Shown here: one piece after another, positions 17,290 to 26,665 of the stretch
Layout of the letters: each line of letters opens with the position of its first letter
Numbering within the stretch: position 1 is the first letter of the stretch
DNA from: Bifidobacterium catenulatum PV20-2
Lineage (GTDB): Bacteria > Actinomycetota > Actinomycetes > Actinomycetales > Bifidobacteriaceae
Assembly: GCF_000800455.1 (NCBI RefSeq)
Contig: NZ_CP007456.1
Span: forward strand, 682,001-746,000
Direction of reading: 5' to 3'
Length of the DNA stretch: 64,000 nt
Translations under genes and position numbers: made by a program
Notes under the pieces: model-generated
Told to the model about the DNA's origin: nothing
The model's database searches: none
Seen by the model: the letters and a program-made list of their open reading frames with translations, nothing else

Positions 17290-18366
17290 ATGCGTACTTC
17301 CATATTTTCTACGTTCATCAAAGCGTGCAAAACCCGCAGTGTGGGATTCATAGTCATGTGCATGGTCGCATGTCTCTGCGCCGGTGCCGGACTTGCCTTT
17401 GGCCTTACTCATTCCAGCACGCCAACGTCACTTAAGCCATCGTCAAATACTGGCAATCTCCCTCTAAGCACCGAGCATTTTGATGATGAACGCACCATAA
17501 CGGTAAAGGTTTCCTCATCACAGGCGCAAAACATATCGTTCGGGAAAACCGGACAGATCACACAGGTCGTATGTCCAACAGACGGCATAATCACTTCAGG
17601 ATCGCGGGAATACGATATGGATGGAACTCCATTGGTGACTCTGTATACGGAAACGCCGCTATATCGGGATCTTTCCTTCGGGGATAAAGGCTCCGATGTC
17701 GAAGCTCTGCAAAATGAATTGATACGGCTTGGGTATGGAACGTCACAAACAGGAATCTTCGATTGGAACACATGGGACGCCTGGCGTCGACTCTATGCTG
17801 AATATGGTGGAGTCGTTCAGGAGAAGACATTCGATAGAACACTTGTGATTTGGATTCCCGCTGAAAGCTTGGCCACCACAGGCTGCATCGCCAAGTTAGG
17901 GTCGACCGTATCCGACGATTCCGTCACGGCAGCATTCACAACCGTTGAAGGAATTCTGTCTATTAAGGCGACAGCCCTGCCGACAGATCGCCTGGCTGGT
18001 GAACGTGTTGTCGAAATCAAGGGTCGGGAATATCCCATAGATGATGATGGCAATATAACCGATCAGGAAGCTCTCCAAGCAATGAACTATTGGGACGGAT
18101 ATACGGGAAACCGCAAGGATGGTGAACAAACCACTGATGTCTCCGTGAGCTATCGTCTCAAACAGGCGATTGACGTGTACTCAGTTCCCGCAGAATCGCT
18201 TGTCGGACTTACACAGTCAGACGGTTGCGTTGTCATCGGCAAGGGAACTGTCAGGAAAATTCACGTCGTCGGCAGTTCCTTGGGGCGTACGTTGATTACA
18301 TTGACCGGCAAGCCTCCGTCTAGCATCCAAGCGAATCCAAGAAAGACAAGCTGTGATGCGCATTGA
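17290..18366 (+). CDS. Membrane-anchored adaptor with peptidoglycan-binding domain
   Basis: 358 residues. One N-terminal membrane helix (about 19-40) is followed by an extracytoplasmic part. Residues 129-173 form a PG_binding_1 domain (LSFGDKGSDVEALQNEL, then RLGYGTSQTGIFDWNT). The flanking regions have the beta-rich character of HlyD/MacA-type adaptors that sit with MacB-like ABC permeases in Actinobacteria. It overlaps the ATPase gene start. Probable role: extracytoplasmic partner of the ABC system, holding it to the cell wall for peptide export or immunity. Confidence 0.7.
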   Translation: MRTSIFSTFIKACKTRSVGFIVMCMVACLCAGAGLAFGLTHSSTPTSLKPSSNTGNLPLSTEHFDDERTITVKVSSSQAQNISFGKTGQITQVVCPTDGIITSGSREYDMDGTPLVTLYTETPLYRDLSFGDKGSDVEALQNELIRLGYGTSQTGIFDWNTWDAWRRLYAEYGGVVQEKTFDRTLVIWIPAESLATTGCIAKLGSTVSDDSVTAAFTTVEGILSIKATALPTDRLAGERVVEIKGREYPIDDDGNITDQEALQAMNYWDGYTGNRKDGEQTTDVSVSYRLKQAIDVYSVPAESLVGLTQSDGCVVIGKGTVRKIHVVGSSLGRTLITLTGKPPSSIQANPRKTSCDAH

Positions 18367-18958
18367 ACTAGACCATATCGGACACCGTTACAGCGATGGG
18401 CCATGGCTGTTTCATGATTTGAATGCGACTCTTATTCCCGGTCATGTCTATGCGCTTACCGGCCCTAGCGGATCGGGAAAATCGACATTGCTGGGCATCC
18501 TCGCAGGCTGGATACGACCAGCAAACGGTAACGTTATCGCACAGAACGTGATATCGATGCGATGGGTGTTTCAAAATCCATATGGCACGCCGCAACGTAC
18601 TGTATTGGATCACGTTGTACTTCCTCTGCTCGCCAGAGGACTCACCCGCGCGCAGGCCGAGCGCGAAGCAATCCCCCTACTGCGCCGTTTTGGATTGGAA
18701 GGCTTGCGCAATCATCGGTTTTCTGAACTCTCCGGTGGTGAGGCTCAGCGTCTTATGCTTGCCCGTGCTGTTATATCACATCCCTCATTGATGCTGGTTG
18801 ATGAGCCTACTGCGCAACTTGATATCCGCACCGCCGCAACAGTTAGCGACGCATTAGCCCGTATCGCGCAATTCGACACCATTGTCGTCGTTGCCACTCA
18901 TGATTCCCGAACTCGTGATGCATGCACCGACATCATCAATCTGGAGTTTTTCCAATGA
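18356..18958 (+). CDS. ABC transporter ATP-binding protein (MacB/LolD-like)
   Basis: 200 residues, a minimal ATPase. Walker A is GPSGSGKST, the signature is LSGGEAQRLMLARAV, Walker B is LMLVDEPTAQLD, and the H loop is VVATHDSRT. The start is ATG 18356 or GTG one codon earlier, either overlapping the adaptor gene; it ends inside the permease start as ATGA. It powers the permease encoded next. Confidence 0.93.
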   Translation: MRIELDHIGHRYSDGPWLFHDLNATLIPGHVYALTGPSGSGKSTLLGILAGWIRPANGNVIAQNVISMRWVFQNPYGTPQRTVLDHVVLPLLARGLTRAQAEREAIPLLRRFGLEGLRNHRFSELSGGEAQRLMLARAVISHPSLMLVDEPTAQLDIRTAATVSDALARIAQFDTIVVVATHDSRTRDACTDIINLEFFQ

Positions 18959-20037
18959 AACTATCTTCCATTTGTTCCGAAGCGTGGCGCAATATACTCA
19001 ATGGTTCCTCACATTGCGTTCTTGCGATTCTAGTGCTTACCTTTCTTACGGTCGGATCTTCGTCTTTCGAAATCCTGACATCGGCGAATATTCTCCGCCA
19101 AGCCAGCCAATACAAGGCCTCAGGTGGGAATATCATGGTTCTCAGTGCCGAAGGAGGCGTGGACGGTCAGGCCTGCGAGCGTCTGTCCGAACTCAATGAC
19201 GTGCAGGCGTCCGGAGCAATCAGGGAAAGCGATCAGCTGATCGCATCAGCGCTTCCCGACACCAAGATTCCTGGTTATACTGTCACGGCTGGTTTCGCAC
19301 AAGTACTTCATGCGAGGGAACATACCGAATCACAGGGCGTTCTTATTTCAGACGAACTTGCGAAGACGTTGGGGCTTCAAGCGGGCAATGAACTTGCTTT
19401 GAAGGATGGCAGGCACGCTCGTATTCGAGGAACTTATGCGTATCCTGATGACGGTCGCACTCCAGGGTATTCGTATGCGATTCTCTCACCTACTGCTTCC
19501 GCTGGAACATTTGATTCATGCTGGGTCAGTGTTTGGCCGCAAACGGACTCTACACAGAGTGCAATTTGGTCGGTTCTCACACCATCGGCAAAATCCGACA
19601 AGAATAGTTCAATAACATTGGGACAACTTAATTCATCTTTGGGAACAATATTTGACGGGCAATCCCTATATCGCGCTCGCACATCTAAAATGCTCCCAGC
19701 AATGGCGGTATGTGTGGGATTCGCTTTGGGCTACGCGATAATACGTATACGGCGTCTGGGAATTGCGTCTGCCTTACATTGTGGGGTATCCAAAGTCGCC
19801 CTATTGCTGCAGATATGTATCGAATCTCTTCTTATCATCTTGATAGCTGCTGTGATTACCATTTCCCTGGCTGATATGGCAGTCATACAGTACATCGATG
19901 CAATAGATAGACAGCAGGTGTTGCTTGCCGCCTTATGCCCATCCATCACCGGATTCGCGTCATACTTTTTGGGGACGTTAGCGTGCACACTTGTGATCAA
20001 AGAACGTCACCTGTTCATTTTCTTCAAGGAAAGATAG
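18955..20037 (+). CDS. FtsX/MacB-like ABC permease
   Basis: 360 residues from the ATG that overlaps the ATPase stop codon. A first helix lies near residues 20-45, then a large extracytoplasmic domain of about 190 residues, then three helices near the C terminus (around MAVCVGFALGYAIIRI, LLLQICIESLLIILIAAVI and SITGFASYFLGTLACTLVI). That 1+3 layout is typical of MacB/FtsX permeases, which move substrate by mechanotransmission. Here it probably exports the secreted peptide or protects against it. Confidence 0.82.
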   Translation: MKLSSICSEAWRNILNGSSHCVLAILVLTFLTVGSSSFEILTSANILRQASQYKASGGNIMVLSAEGGVDGQACERLSELNDVQASGAIRESDQLIASALPDTKIPGYTVTAGFAQVLHAREHTESQGVLISDELAKTLGLQAGNELALKDGRHARIRGTYAYPDDGRTPGYSYAILSPTASAGTFDSCWVSVWPQTDSTQSAIWSVLTPSAKSDKNSSITLGQLNSSLGTIFDGQSLYRARTSKMLPAMAVCVGFALGYAIIRIRRLGIASALHCGVSKVALLLQICIESLLIILIAAVITISLADMAVIQYIDAIDRQQVLLAALCPSITGFASYFLGTLACTLVIKERHLFIFFKER

Positions 20038-20106
20038 ACAATAGATAAATCAGAGCAAGAAACGGCATAACGTGCTCATAAATAACGAACCTTGCTTCTC
20101 TGAAAG

Positions 20107-20480
20107 AGCGGGATGGTCGTCTTAGAGTCTGGAAAACTCCAGTCACTGGAAAAATCAGTACGTCAGAAGATGGCTTAACGTCTGGATTCTTCCACACGTT
20201 GGGAGATATGGTTCTCCGGCGGGTCTTTTAGCGTACCGGTTCCTCCAGTGAGTGGAGGGATATTCCCGCTGATGAGCGGTTTAGAGTCTGGAAAACTCCA
20301 GTCACTGGAAGATATAGCCCTCTGACATGCCTTTTAAAGTCCTGATTTCTCCAGTGACTGGAGGGATCATCCCGCTGGCAGGTCTTTTAGAGTCTAGAAA
20401 ACTCCAGTCAATGGAAGGATTGCCCCGCTGGCGGGTCTTTCGGAGTACCGATTCCTCCAGTGGGTGGAAGGATTGTTTCC
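20107..20480. repeat. Tandem array of seven degenerate 53-bp repeat units
   Basis: The anchor TTAGAGT (or variants) begins at 20122, 20175, 20228, 20281, 20334, 20387 and 20440, an exact 53-base period. Each unit holds a palindromic core close to CTCCAGTsACTGGAG, then a short stem such as CCCGC-tg-GCGGG, then TCTTTT and the anchor. Two subtypes occur: one with TCTGGAAAACTCCAGTC (units 1, 4, 6) and one with a TTCCTCCAGTG-like core (units 2, 3, 5, 7). The whole period is conserved, unlike a CRISPR array. One isolated unit is found at 14113-14166. Confidence 0.85.
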
Positions 20481-20492
20481 GTTGATGTATGG

Positions 20493-20548
20493 AAAGGGGA
20501 TGTCTGGCTCATTCGGAAGAAAATCCGAACAAGCCAAACATCCCCTTT
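20493..20548 (-). terminator. Strong hairpin 3' of purL
   Basis: AAAGGGGATGT at the left pairs with ACATCCCCTTT at the right, with an inner TTCGGA/TCCGAA stem and few mismatches. It lies 34 bases beyond the purL stop. A long T run is missing apart from the TTT in the stem, so it may also act as a processing or 3'-end stabilising element. Confidence 0.6.
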
Positions 20549-20581
20549 ACGTCAGAACGCTTTTATGGATGCGGTCGCGAA

Positions 20582-23500
20582 TCAGGCGGTGAAGTATTCC
20601 ACGCCGGCTGCGAACAGCGGCTGATCCTTTTCGCCCGGAACGTTCTTGAACGTGCCGTTGCTGTAGCGTTCCGAATGGCCCATCTTGCCGAACACGCGAC
20701 CGTCCGGGCTGGTGATGCCTTCAATGGCCAGTAGCGAACCGTTCGGGTTCACGTCCAGATCCATGCCAGGCACGCCGGCTTCGTCTACATACTGCGTGGC
20801 GATCTGGCCGTTGGCCTTGAGCTGCGCAAGCACGTCATCGGAAGCCACGAAACGGCCTTCACCATGGGAAATGGCGATGGTGTGCATGTCTCCAACGGAA
20901 GTCTTGGAAAGCCACGGAGACAGGTTCGAAGCAACACGGGTACGCACTAAGCGGCTCTGGTGGCGGCCGATGGTGTTGAATGTCAGCGTCGGGCATTCCG
21001 CGGTCATCGGCACAATATCGCCGTACGGCACCAAGCCAAGCTTGATCAGGGCCTGGAAACCATTGCAGATGCCGAGCATCAGGCCATCACGGTTGTTCAA
21101 CAGGTCACGTACCGCTTCGGTAACGGCAGGAGCGCGGAAGAACGCGGTGATGAACTTGGCGGAACCATCAGGCTCGTCGCCACCGGAGAAGCCGCCCGGA
21201 ATCATGATGATCTGACTCTTCTTGATCTCCTCAACCAACGCTTGGGTGGATTCGGCAACGGCAGCCGGAGTGAGATTGTTCACGATCAACGTGCTTACGT
21301 CGGCGCCTGCACGCTCGAATGCGGCTGCGGAATCATATTCGCAGTTGTTGCCTGGGAATACAGGAATGATCACATGAGGCTTGGCGACGCCGGTACCGGT
21401 GTAGACGGTCTTCTTCGGAGCTTCGAAGGAAACCGCTTCAACGGTCTTGCCCTTCTCGTCACCCTTGGAACGGTATGGGAACACCGATTCGATGCCACCC
21501 TCCCAAGCGTCCTGCAATTCAGTCAAATCCAGCGTCTCGCCAGCAGCAACGAAATTGTAAGCTTCGGTGGTCTTACCAATCTCACCGATCTCAACCAGAT
21601 TCGACACTGACGGAAGCTTGGCACCATCAGCCAATTCCACAATGAAGGAGCCGTAAGCAGGAGCAAACAGATCATTCACGGAAATCGTAGAATCAAGAGC
21701 CACGCCAATCTGGTTGCCGACAGTCATCTTGAAAATAGCCTCGGCGGTAGCGCCATAACCCGGAGTGGACACAGCCAGAGCATCACCGAAATCAGTCAGC
21801 TCCTCAACCACAGAGAACGTCTCAAGCAGCGCATCCTTGTCAGGAGTCAAACCGTCAGCGAGATAACGCGGAGCGATACGAACCACGCGATGGCCGGCAC
21901 CCTTGAATTCCGGCGAAGTGGCACGCTTCATATTGCCCACGGCCACGGCGAAGGAAATCAGCGTCGGCGGCACATCAAGCTGCTCGAACGTGCCGGACAT
22001 GGAATCCTTACCGCCGATCGCGCCGGCGCCCAGATCCACTTGGGCCATCAGAGCGCCCAACACTGCGGCCATCGGCTTGCCCCAACGGGTCGGCTCATCG
22101 CGAAGCTTCTCGAAATATTCCTGGAAGCTCAGATATGCCTTTTCATGCTCGAAGCCCGCGGCAACCAGCTTCGACAGCGATTCAACCACAGACAGGTAAG
22201 CGCCCGTGAACTGGTTCTTCTCCATAATGAACGGGTTGAAGCCCCAAGCCATCGCGGAAGCGGTAGTGGTTTCGCCGAACACAGGCAGCTTGGCGACCAT
22301 GGCCATGTTCGGAGTCAGCTGCTTACGCCCTCCGAACGGCATGAGCACAGTGCCTGCGCCGATAGTGGAATCGAAACGCTCGGAAAGACCCTTGTTGGAA
22401 GCCACATTCAGATCGGTGAGCATGGCATGCATGCGGTCAGACAAGGAACCGGAAGCCCACGGGGTGATGTAGGCCTGCTGAGCTTCGACGTGAGCAACTT
22501 GATGCTTCGGAGCACCGTTGGAAGCGAGGAATTCACGAGACAGATCAACGATCACGTCGCCGTTCCACACCATAGTCATGCGCGGATCTTCGGTTACGGT
22601 CGCGATGACTTCAGCCTCGAGATTCTCTTCCTTGGCATAGCCGAGGAACTCGTCGACGTCTTCGGCTGTAACGTCCACGGCCATACGTTCCTGCGATTCG
22701 GAAATCGCCAGTTCCGTGCCGTCCAAGCCCTCGTACTTTTTCGAAACCTTGTTGAGATCGACATACAGGCCGTCAGCCAGCTCGCCGACCGCCACGGACA
22801 CGCCGCCAGCACCGAAATCGTTGCAACGCTTGATCAGACGGCATGCGTCACCGCGACGGAACAGACGCTGCAACTTACGCTCGACAGGAGCGTTACCCTT
22901 CTGCACCTCGGCACCGTCAAGCTCCAGAGATTCAACATTGTGAGCCTTGGACGAGCCGGTGGCACCACCAATGCCGTCACGGCCGGTACGGCCGCCGAGC
23001 AGAATGATCTTGTCGCCCGGAGCGGGGGTTTCGCGGCGCACATGATCTGCCGGAGTTGCGGCCACAACCGCACCGACCTCCATACGCTTGGCCACATAGC
23101 CCGGGTGATAGATCTCGTCGACCTGACCGGTGGCAAGACCAATCTGGTTGCCGTATGAAGAATAGCCGGCGGCTGCGGTAGTGACCAGCTTGCGCTGGGG
23201 GAGTTTGCCCTCGAGGGTTTCGGAAACAGGAACGGTCGGATCGGCGGCACCGGTCACACGCATGGCCTGATACACGTAGGAACGGCCGGAAAGCGGGTCG
23301 CGGATGCAGCCACCGATGCAGGTTGCCGCACCGCCGAACGGTTCGATTTCCGTCGGATGGTTGTGGGTTTCGTTCTTGAACAGGAACAGCCAATCCTCAT
23401 CATGGCCATTCACATCAACCTTTACCTTGACGGTGCAGGCGTTGATTTCTTCGGATTCATCAAGATTCTTCAGAATGCCGTTCTTCTTGAGCCACTTCGC

Positions 23501-24316
23501 GCCGATGGTGCCCATATCCATAAGGCATACAGGCTTTTCGTCGCGGCCAAGCTCGTGACGCATCTCAAGATACTTATCGAACGCGGCCTGCACGGTCGCG
23601 TCATCGATCTGCACATCATCAAGTTGCGTGCCGAACGTGGTGTGACGGCAATGATCGGACCAATATGTGTCGATCACCTTGATTTCCGTGATCGTCGGAT
23701 CACGCTGTTCCTCGGTGAAGTAAGCACGGCAGAACTGCAGATCAGCCAAATCCATGGCTAGGCCACGATCGACGATGAACTGCTCGAGATCGGCGTCGCT
23801 CATGGTGCGGAAACCTTCGATGACTTCCACCTTGCCCGGTACCGGCACCTGCGTCTTCAACGTGGTCTTGGTTTCCAACGAAGCTTCGCGCGCCTCGACC
23901 GGGTTGATCACATAATGCTTGATGGCGGCGGTATCGGCGTCGTTCAGCTCGCCTTCAAGTGCATACACCTTGGCGGAACGAACAGTCGGGCGCTCTCCCT
24001 GGGAGATCAGCTGAATGCATTCGCTGGCGGAATCCGCACGCTGGTCGAACTGGCCGGGCAGATACTCAACGGCGAACACTGCATCGGAACCGAAATCAGG
24101 CAGGTCGGCGTAAACGTTGTCCACCTGCGGTTCGCTGAATACGGTCGGCGTGGCCTGAGCGAACAGCTCTTCGCTGATGCCTTCCACGTCGTATCGGTTG
24201 ACGAGACGGACGTTCTTCAGAGCCTTGATACCGAGAATGGTCCTGAGCTCGTTGGCGAGCTGCTGGGCCTCGACGTCAAAACCCGACTTTTTTTCCACGT
24301 ATACGCGAAAAACCAT
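20582..24316 (-). CDS. purL: Phosphoribosylformylglycinamidine synthase, large single-chain form
   Basis: 1244 residues. It converts FGAR to FGAM with glutamine and ATP, step 4. An N-terminal PurS-like part (VFRVYVEKKSGFDVEAQQL) and two AIR-synthase-type catalytic halves are followed by a C-terminal glutaminase beginning PHVIIPVFPGNNCEYDS, with nucleophile Cys in LGICNGFQALIKLGLVPYG. Most Actinobacteria have separate PurS, PurQ and PurL; the fused form here marks a different lineage of this gene. The ATG at 24316 is chosen because AAGGAG lies upstream and the PurS-like domain starts there; the frame stays open 38 codons further. Follows purC on the same strand. Confidence 0.95.
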   Translation of the reverse strand: MVFRVYVEKKSGFDVEAQQLANELRTILGIKALKNVRLVNRYDVEGISEELFAQATPTVFSEPQVDNVYADLPDFGSDAVFAVEYLPGQFDQRADSASECIQLISQGERPTVRSAKVYALEGELNDADTAAIKHYVINPVEAREASLETKTTLKTQVPVPGKVEVIEGFRTMSDADLEQFIVDRGLAMDLADLQFCRAYFTEEQRDPTITEIKVIDTYWSDHCRHTTFGTQLDDVQIDDATVQAAFDKYLEMRHELGRDEKPVCLMDMGTIGAKWLKKNGILKNLDESEEINACTVKVKVDVNGHDEDWLFLFKNETHNHPTEIEPFGGAATCIGGCIRDPLSGRSYVYQAMRVTGAADPTVPVSETLEGKLPQRKLVTTAAAGYSSYGNQIGLATGQVDEIYHPGYVAKRMEVGAVVAATPADHVRRETPAPGDKIILLGGRTGRDGIGGATGSSKAHNVESLELDGAEVQKGNAPVERKLQRLFRRGDACRLIKRCNDFGAGGVSVAVGELADGLYVDLNKVSKKYEGLDGTELAISESQERMAVDVTAEDVDEFLGYAKEENLEAEVIATVTEDPRMTMVWNGDVIVDLSREFLASNGAPKHQVAHVEAQQAYITPWASGSLSDRMHAMLTDLNVASNKGLSERFDSTIGAGTVLMPFGGRKQLTPNMAMVAKLPVFGETTTASAMAWGFNPFIMEKNQFTGAYLSVVESLSKLVAAGFEHEKAYLSFQEYFEKLRDEPTRWGKPMAAVLGALMAQVDLGAGAIGGKDSMSGTFEQLDVPPTLISFAVAVGNMKRATSPEFKGAGHRVVRIAPRYLADGLTPDKDALLETFSVVEELTDFGDALAVSTPGYGATAEAIFKMTVGNQIGVALDSTISVNDLFAPAYGSFIVELADGAKLPSVSNLVEIGEIGKTTEAYNFVAAGETLDLTELQDAWEGGIESVFPYRSKGDEKGKTVEAVSFEAPKKTVYTGTGVAKPHVIIPVFPGNNCEYDSAAAFERAGADVSTLIVNNLTPAAVAESTQALVEEIKKSQIIMIPGGFSGGDEPDGSAKFITAFFRAPAVTEAVRDLLNNRDGLMLGICNGFQALIKLGLVPYGDIVPMTAECPTLTFNTIGRHQSRLVRTRVASNLSPWLSKTSVGDMHTIAISHGEGRFVASDDVLAQLKANGQIATQYVDEAGVPGMDLDVNPNGSLLAIEGITSPDGRVFGKMGHSERYSNGTFKNVPGEKDQPLFAAGVEYFTA

Positions 24317-24454
24317 GGTCAACTCCTTGAAAGAGGGGTTTGATAATCGTATTTGAAAATCAAAAAAGTTGGATCTGAATATAAGAAAATATGAAGATTT
24401 GAAACAATGAAGCCCGCATCCGGTTTCCACCTCAGATGCGGGCTCGCGAATGCA

Positions 24455-25207
24455 TTACTCTGCGACTTCAATGCCTTCGGACTTGGCGAGTTCGGCCAAA
24501 CGGCTTTCGATTTCTTCGTAGGCCGGGATGATGTCGCCCAGGTTGCGGCGGAACAGATCCTTGTCGAGATGCTCCACCTTGCCGGAATGATCACGCTGAT
24601 CCCACAGACGGCAGGAATCCGGGGTGATTTCGTCGGCGAGCAGCAGAGTGCCGTCGGAAGTACGACCCATTTCGATCTTGAAGTCCACAAGCTTGACATC
24701 GATCTTGGCGAAGATCTCGATCAGGGCCTCATTGATACGGCGGGCGAGCGGAGCAATCTCAGCCAGATCCTCACGTGTGCACACGCCCAACGCAACCAGA
24801 TCGTCATCGTTCACGAACGGATCGTGCAGATCGTCGTTCTTCAGGAAGTACTCCAGCACCGGCTCCTTGAGCTCGATGCCCTCTTCCACGCCCAGACGGG
24901 AGCAGAAGTGGCCGGCGGCGGTGTTACGCAGCACGATCTCGAGCGGGAACATGGTGACCTTCTTGACCAGCTGGGAGGTTTCGCCTACGCGAGCCACCAG
25001 ATGGCTGTCGATACCGCGCTTCTTGAGCAGATCGAAGATCAGCGTGGTGATGAGGTTATTCAGCCTGCCCTTGCCGGCGAAGTCTTCCTTCTTCTCGCCG
25101 TCACCTGCGGTAGCGGAGTTCTTGTATTCGACCCAGAGCACCTCCGGATCGTCAGTTGCGTACAGTTGCTTGGCTTTGCCCTCGTAGAGCTTTTCCAACT
25201 TCTCCAT
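24455..25207 (-). CDS. purC: SAICAR synthase
   Basis: 250 residues, usual length. It joins CAIR and aspartate with ATP, step 8. Signatures are [21 protein letters not shown] at the N terminus (first part of the ATP site), [29 protein letters not shown], and [14 protein letters not shown] with [14 protein letters not shown]. First gene of a purC-purL unit; the leader of about 50 nt starts at the conserved purine promoter element. Confidence 0.97.
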   Translation of the reverse strand: MEKLEKLYEGKAKQLYATDDPEVLWVEYKNSATAGDGEKKEDFAGKGRLNNLITTLIFDLLKKRGIDSHLVARVGETSQLVKKVTMFPLEIVLRNTAAGHFCSRLGVEEGIELKEPVLEYFLKNDDLHDPFVNDDDLVALGVCTREDLAEIAPLARRINEALIEIFAKIDVKLVDFKIEMGRTSDGTLLLADEITPDSCRLWDQRDHSGKVEHLDKDLFRRNLGDIIPAYEEIESRLAELAKSEGIEVAE

Positions 25208-25263
25208 TACTCGCCTTTCCTGGTGTTTGGGAGGTAGATAATTTGGTGAACTTGACGGTTAAC

Positions 25264-25306
25264 AAGATACCAACGGGAGGCTACATTCGGCGCGTTTTCG
25301 GCCGAG
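25264..25306 (-). promoter_or_regulatory. purC promoter with the conserved purine element
   Basis: TACCAACGGGAGGCTACA begins at 25268 and continues TTCGG and GTTTTCGG, matching the purF element at 11948 in 21 of the first 23 bases. On the minus strand a -10 TATCTT (25264-25269) gives a leader of about 50 nt. CGGGAGGCT (25274-25282) is also the perfect complement of AGCCTCCCG (25314-25322), so the element overlaps a hairpin that may terminate purT. Confidence 0.65.
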
Positions 25307-25376
25307 TTGCGAAAGCCTCCCGTGCAACTTCCGCACAAAGATTCGATTGTGAAATCACATTGAGATCGAAATAGGA

Positions 25377-26630
25377 TCAGATGACTGCAATATCAAGTGA
25401 TTGTGCGACCTGCGCGGCTTTGTTGCGTGCGTCGCCTGCGTCGCTTCCAACAGCCAAGGCGACTGCCATGCGTCGATGGCCGTGCACTTCCGGCTTGGCG
25501 AAGATACGTAGGTCGGTGCCCGGTTCAGCCAATGCCGCACCGACATTGCGGAACTCAGCTTCGCCGTCGCCTTCCACCACAATCGCATGGCTGGCTGCAA
25601 CCGAACCTTCCGGAATCGACAGCGCAACATGATCTTGCGTGATCGGAAGTCCAAGAATCGCACGCGCATGCAGGGCGAACTCGCTTAACCGTTGCGACGC
25701 CATCGTGACCATGCCAGTGTCATGCGGACGTGGGGAGACCTCATTGAACAGCACGGAACCGTCGGTCAGTACGAACAGCTCCACGCCGAACACGCCCCAA
25801 CCCTTCTCGCCGGAAGCCTTGGCCTTCGCCACCAGACCTTCCACTGCGTTGCGCGCGATGCGTTGCGCCTGCACAAGCACATCCTGTGTGAAGGAAGCAG
25901 GCTGCCAGGATTCGCGATAGTCGCCGCTTTCCTGACGCTGTCCGATTGGAGCGCAGGTCACGATACCGGCGCTGGAGCTGATGGTCAGCACCGTCAGCTC
26001 GTAGTCAAGCGGAGCCAACGCTTCTACAATCACTCGGGAAACGTCACCTTCGTCGTGCGCGCGACGACCTTCCTGTGCCTCAACCCAAGCTGCGTCAATC
26101 GCTTCGGCGGAACGAACCACGGACTGGCCATGACCGGAAGAACTCATAATCGGCTTGACCACGCACGGGTAGCCAACCGTTTCTGCCCCAGCGCGAAGCT
26201 CTTCCAGCGAGCCTGCGAAGCGGTACGGGGTGGTAGGCAGTCCCAATTCCTCATGCGCAAGCACGCGCAAACGTTCACGATCCATGCAAATGGATGCGAT
26301 TTCGGCGCTGGGTACCACTTGGGCGCCACGTTCGGCCGCGGCGGCCAGTTCGCTGGTGGCGATCGCTTCGACTTCCGGCACAATGATGTCTGGCTTAATT
26401 TCGTCGAACAATGCTCGCAACTGTTCGGCATTGGCCATGTCGAGCACACGGTATTCGTGTGCCACCTGTTGTGCCGGAGCGCCCTCATAGGAATCGGCCG
26501 CACATACCCATGCGCCAAGCCTCATGAGTTCAATAGCGACTTCCTTGCCTAGCTCGCCGGAGCCAAGGAATAGAACACGAGTCGGATGCTTACCAAGCGG
26601 AGTGCCTAAGGCATGATTCTTTGCAGTCAT
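25377..26630 (-). CDS. purT: Formate-dependent GAR formyltransferase (PurT)
   Basis: 417 residues. An ATP-grasp enzyme that formylates GAR using formate and ATP, replacing folate-dependent PurN at step 3. Signatures are VLFLGSGELGKEVAIELMR, PIMSSSGHGQSVV and the long GWGVFGVELFV...FNEVSPRPHDTGMVT block. The ATG at 26630 has GGAAG close upstream; an ATG three codons earlier is possible. The start is only about 35 bases from the divergent glycosyltransferase gene. Formate is a normal end product of bifidobacterial metabolism, which fits this folate-independent choice. Confidence 0.95.
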   Translation of the reverse strand: MTAKNHALGTPLGKHPTRVLFLGSGELGKEVAIELMRLGAWVCAADSYEGAPAQQVAHEYRVLDMANAEQLRALFDEIKPDIIVPEVEAIATSELAAAAERGAQVVPSAEIASICMDRERLRVLAHEELGLPTTPYRFAGSLEELRAGAETVGYPCVVKPIMSSSGHGQSVVRSAEAIDAAWVEAQEGRRAHDEGDVSRVIVEALAPLDYELTVLTISSSAGIVTCAPIGQRQESGDYRESWQPASFTQDVLVQAQRIARNAVEGLVAKAKASGEKGWGVFGVELFVLTDGSVLFNEVSPRPHDTGMVTMASQRLSEFALHARAILGLPITQDHVALSIPEGSVAASHAIVVEGDGEAEFRNVGAALAEPGTDLRIFAKPEVHGHRRMAVALAVGSDAGDARNKAAQVAQSLDIAVI

Positions 26631-26665
26631 GTCTTCCATTGTGCCATTGGCGTAGGATGGAGTGC

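Larger units (their letters stand above)
20038..20581. other. Long intergenic region holding the repeat array and the purL-side hairpin
   Basis: 544 bases without a gene. Positions 20038-20106 show nothing specific. From 20107 to 20480 there is the 53-bp-period array, and from 20493 to 20548 a hairpin at the 3' side of purL. No promoter or small reading frame is convincing. Confidence 0.6.

Noticed and set aside
20107..20480. CRISPR array
   Set aside because: The entire 53-base period is related from unit to unit; there are no unique spacers and no cas genes nearby.
24317..24430. Upstream extension of PurL
   Set aside because: The added residues are unlike PurL, and the ATG at 24316 with AAGGAG begins the PurS-like domain.
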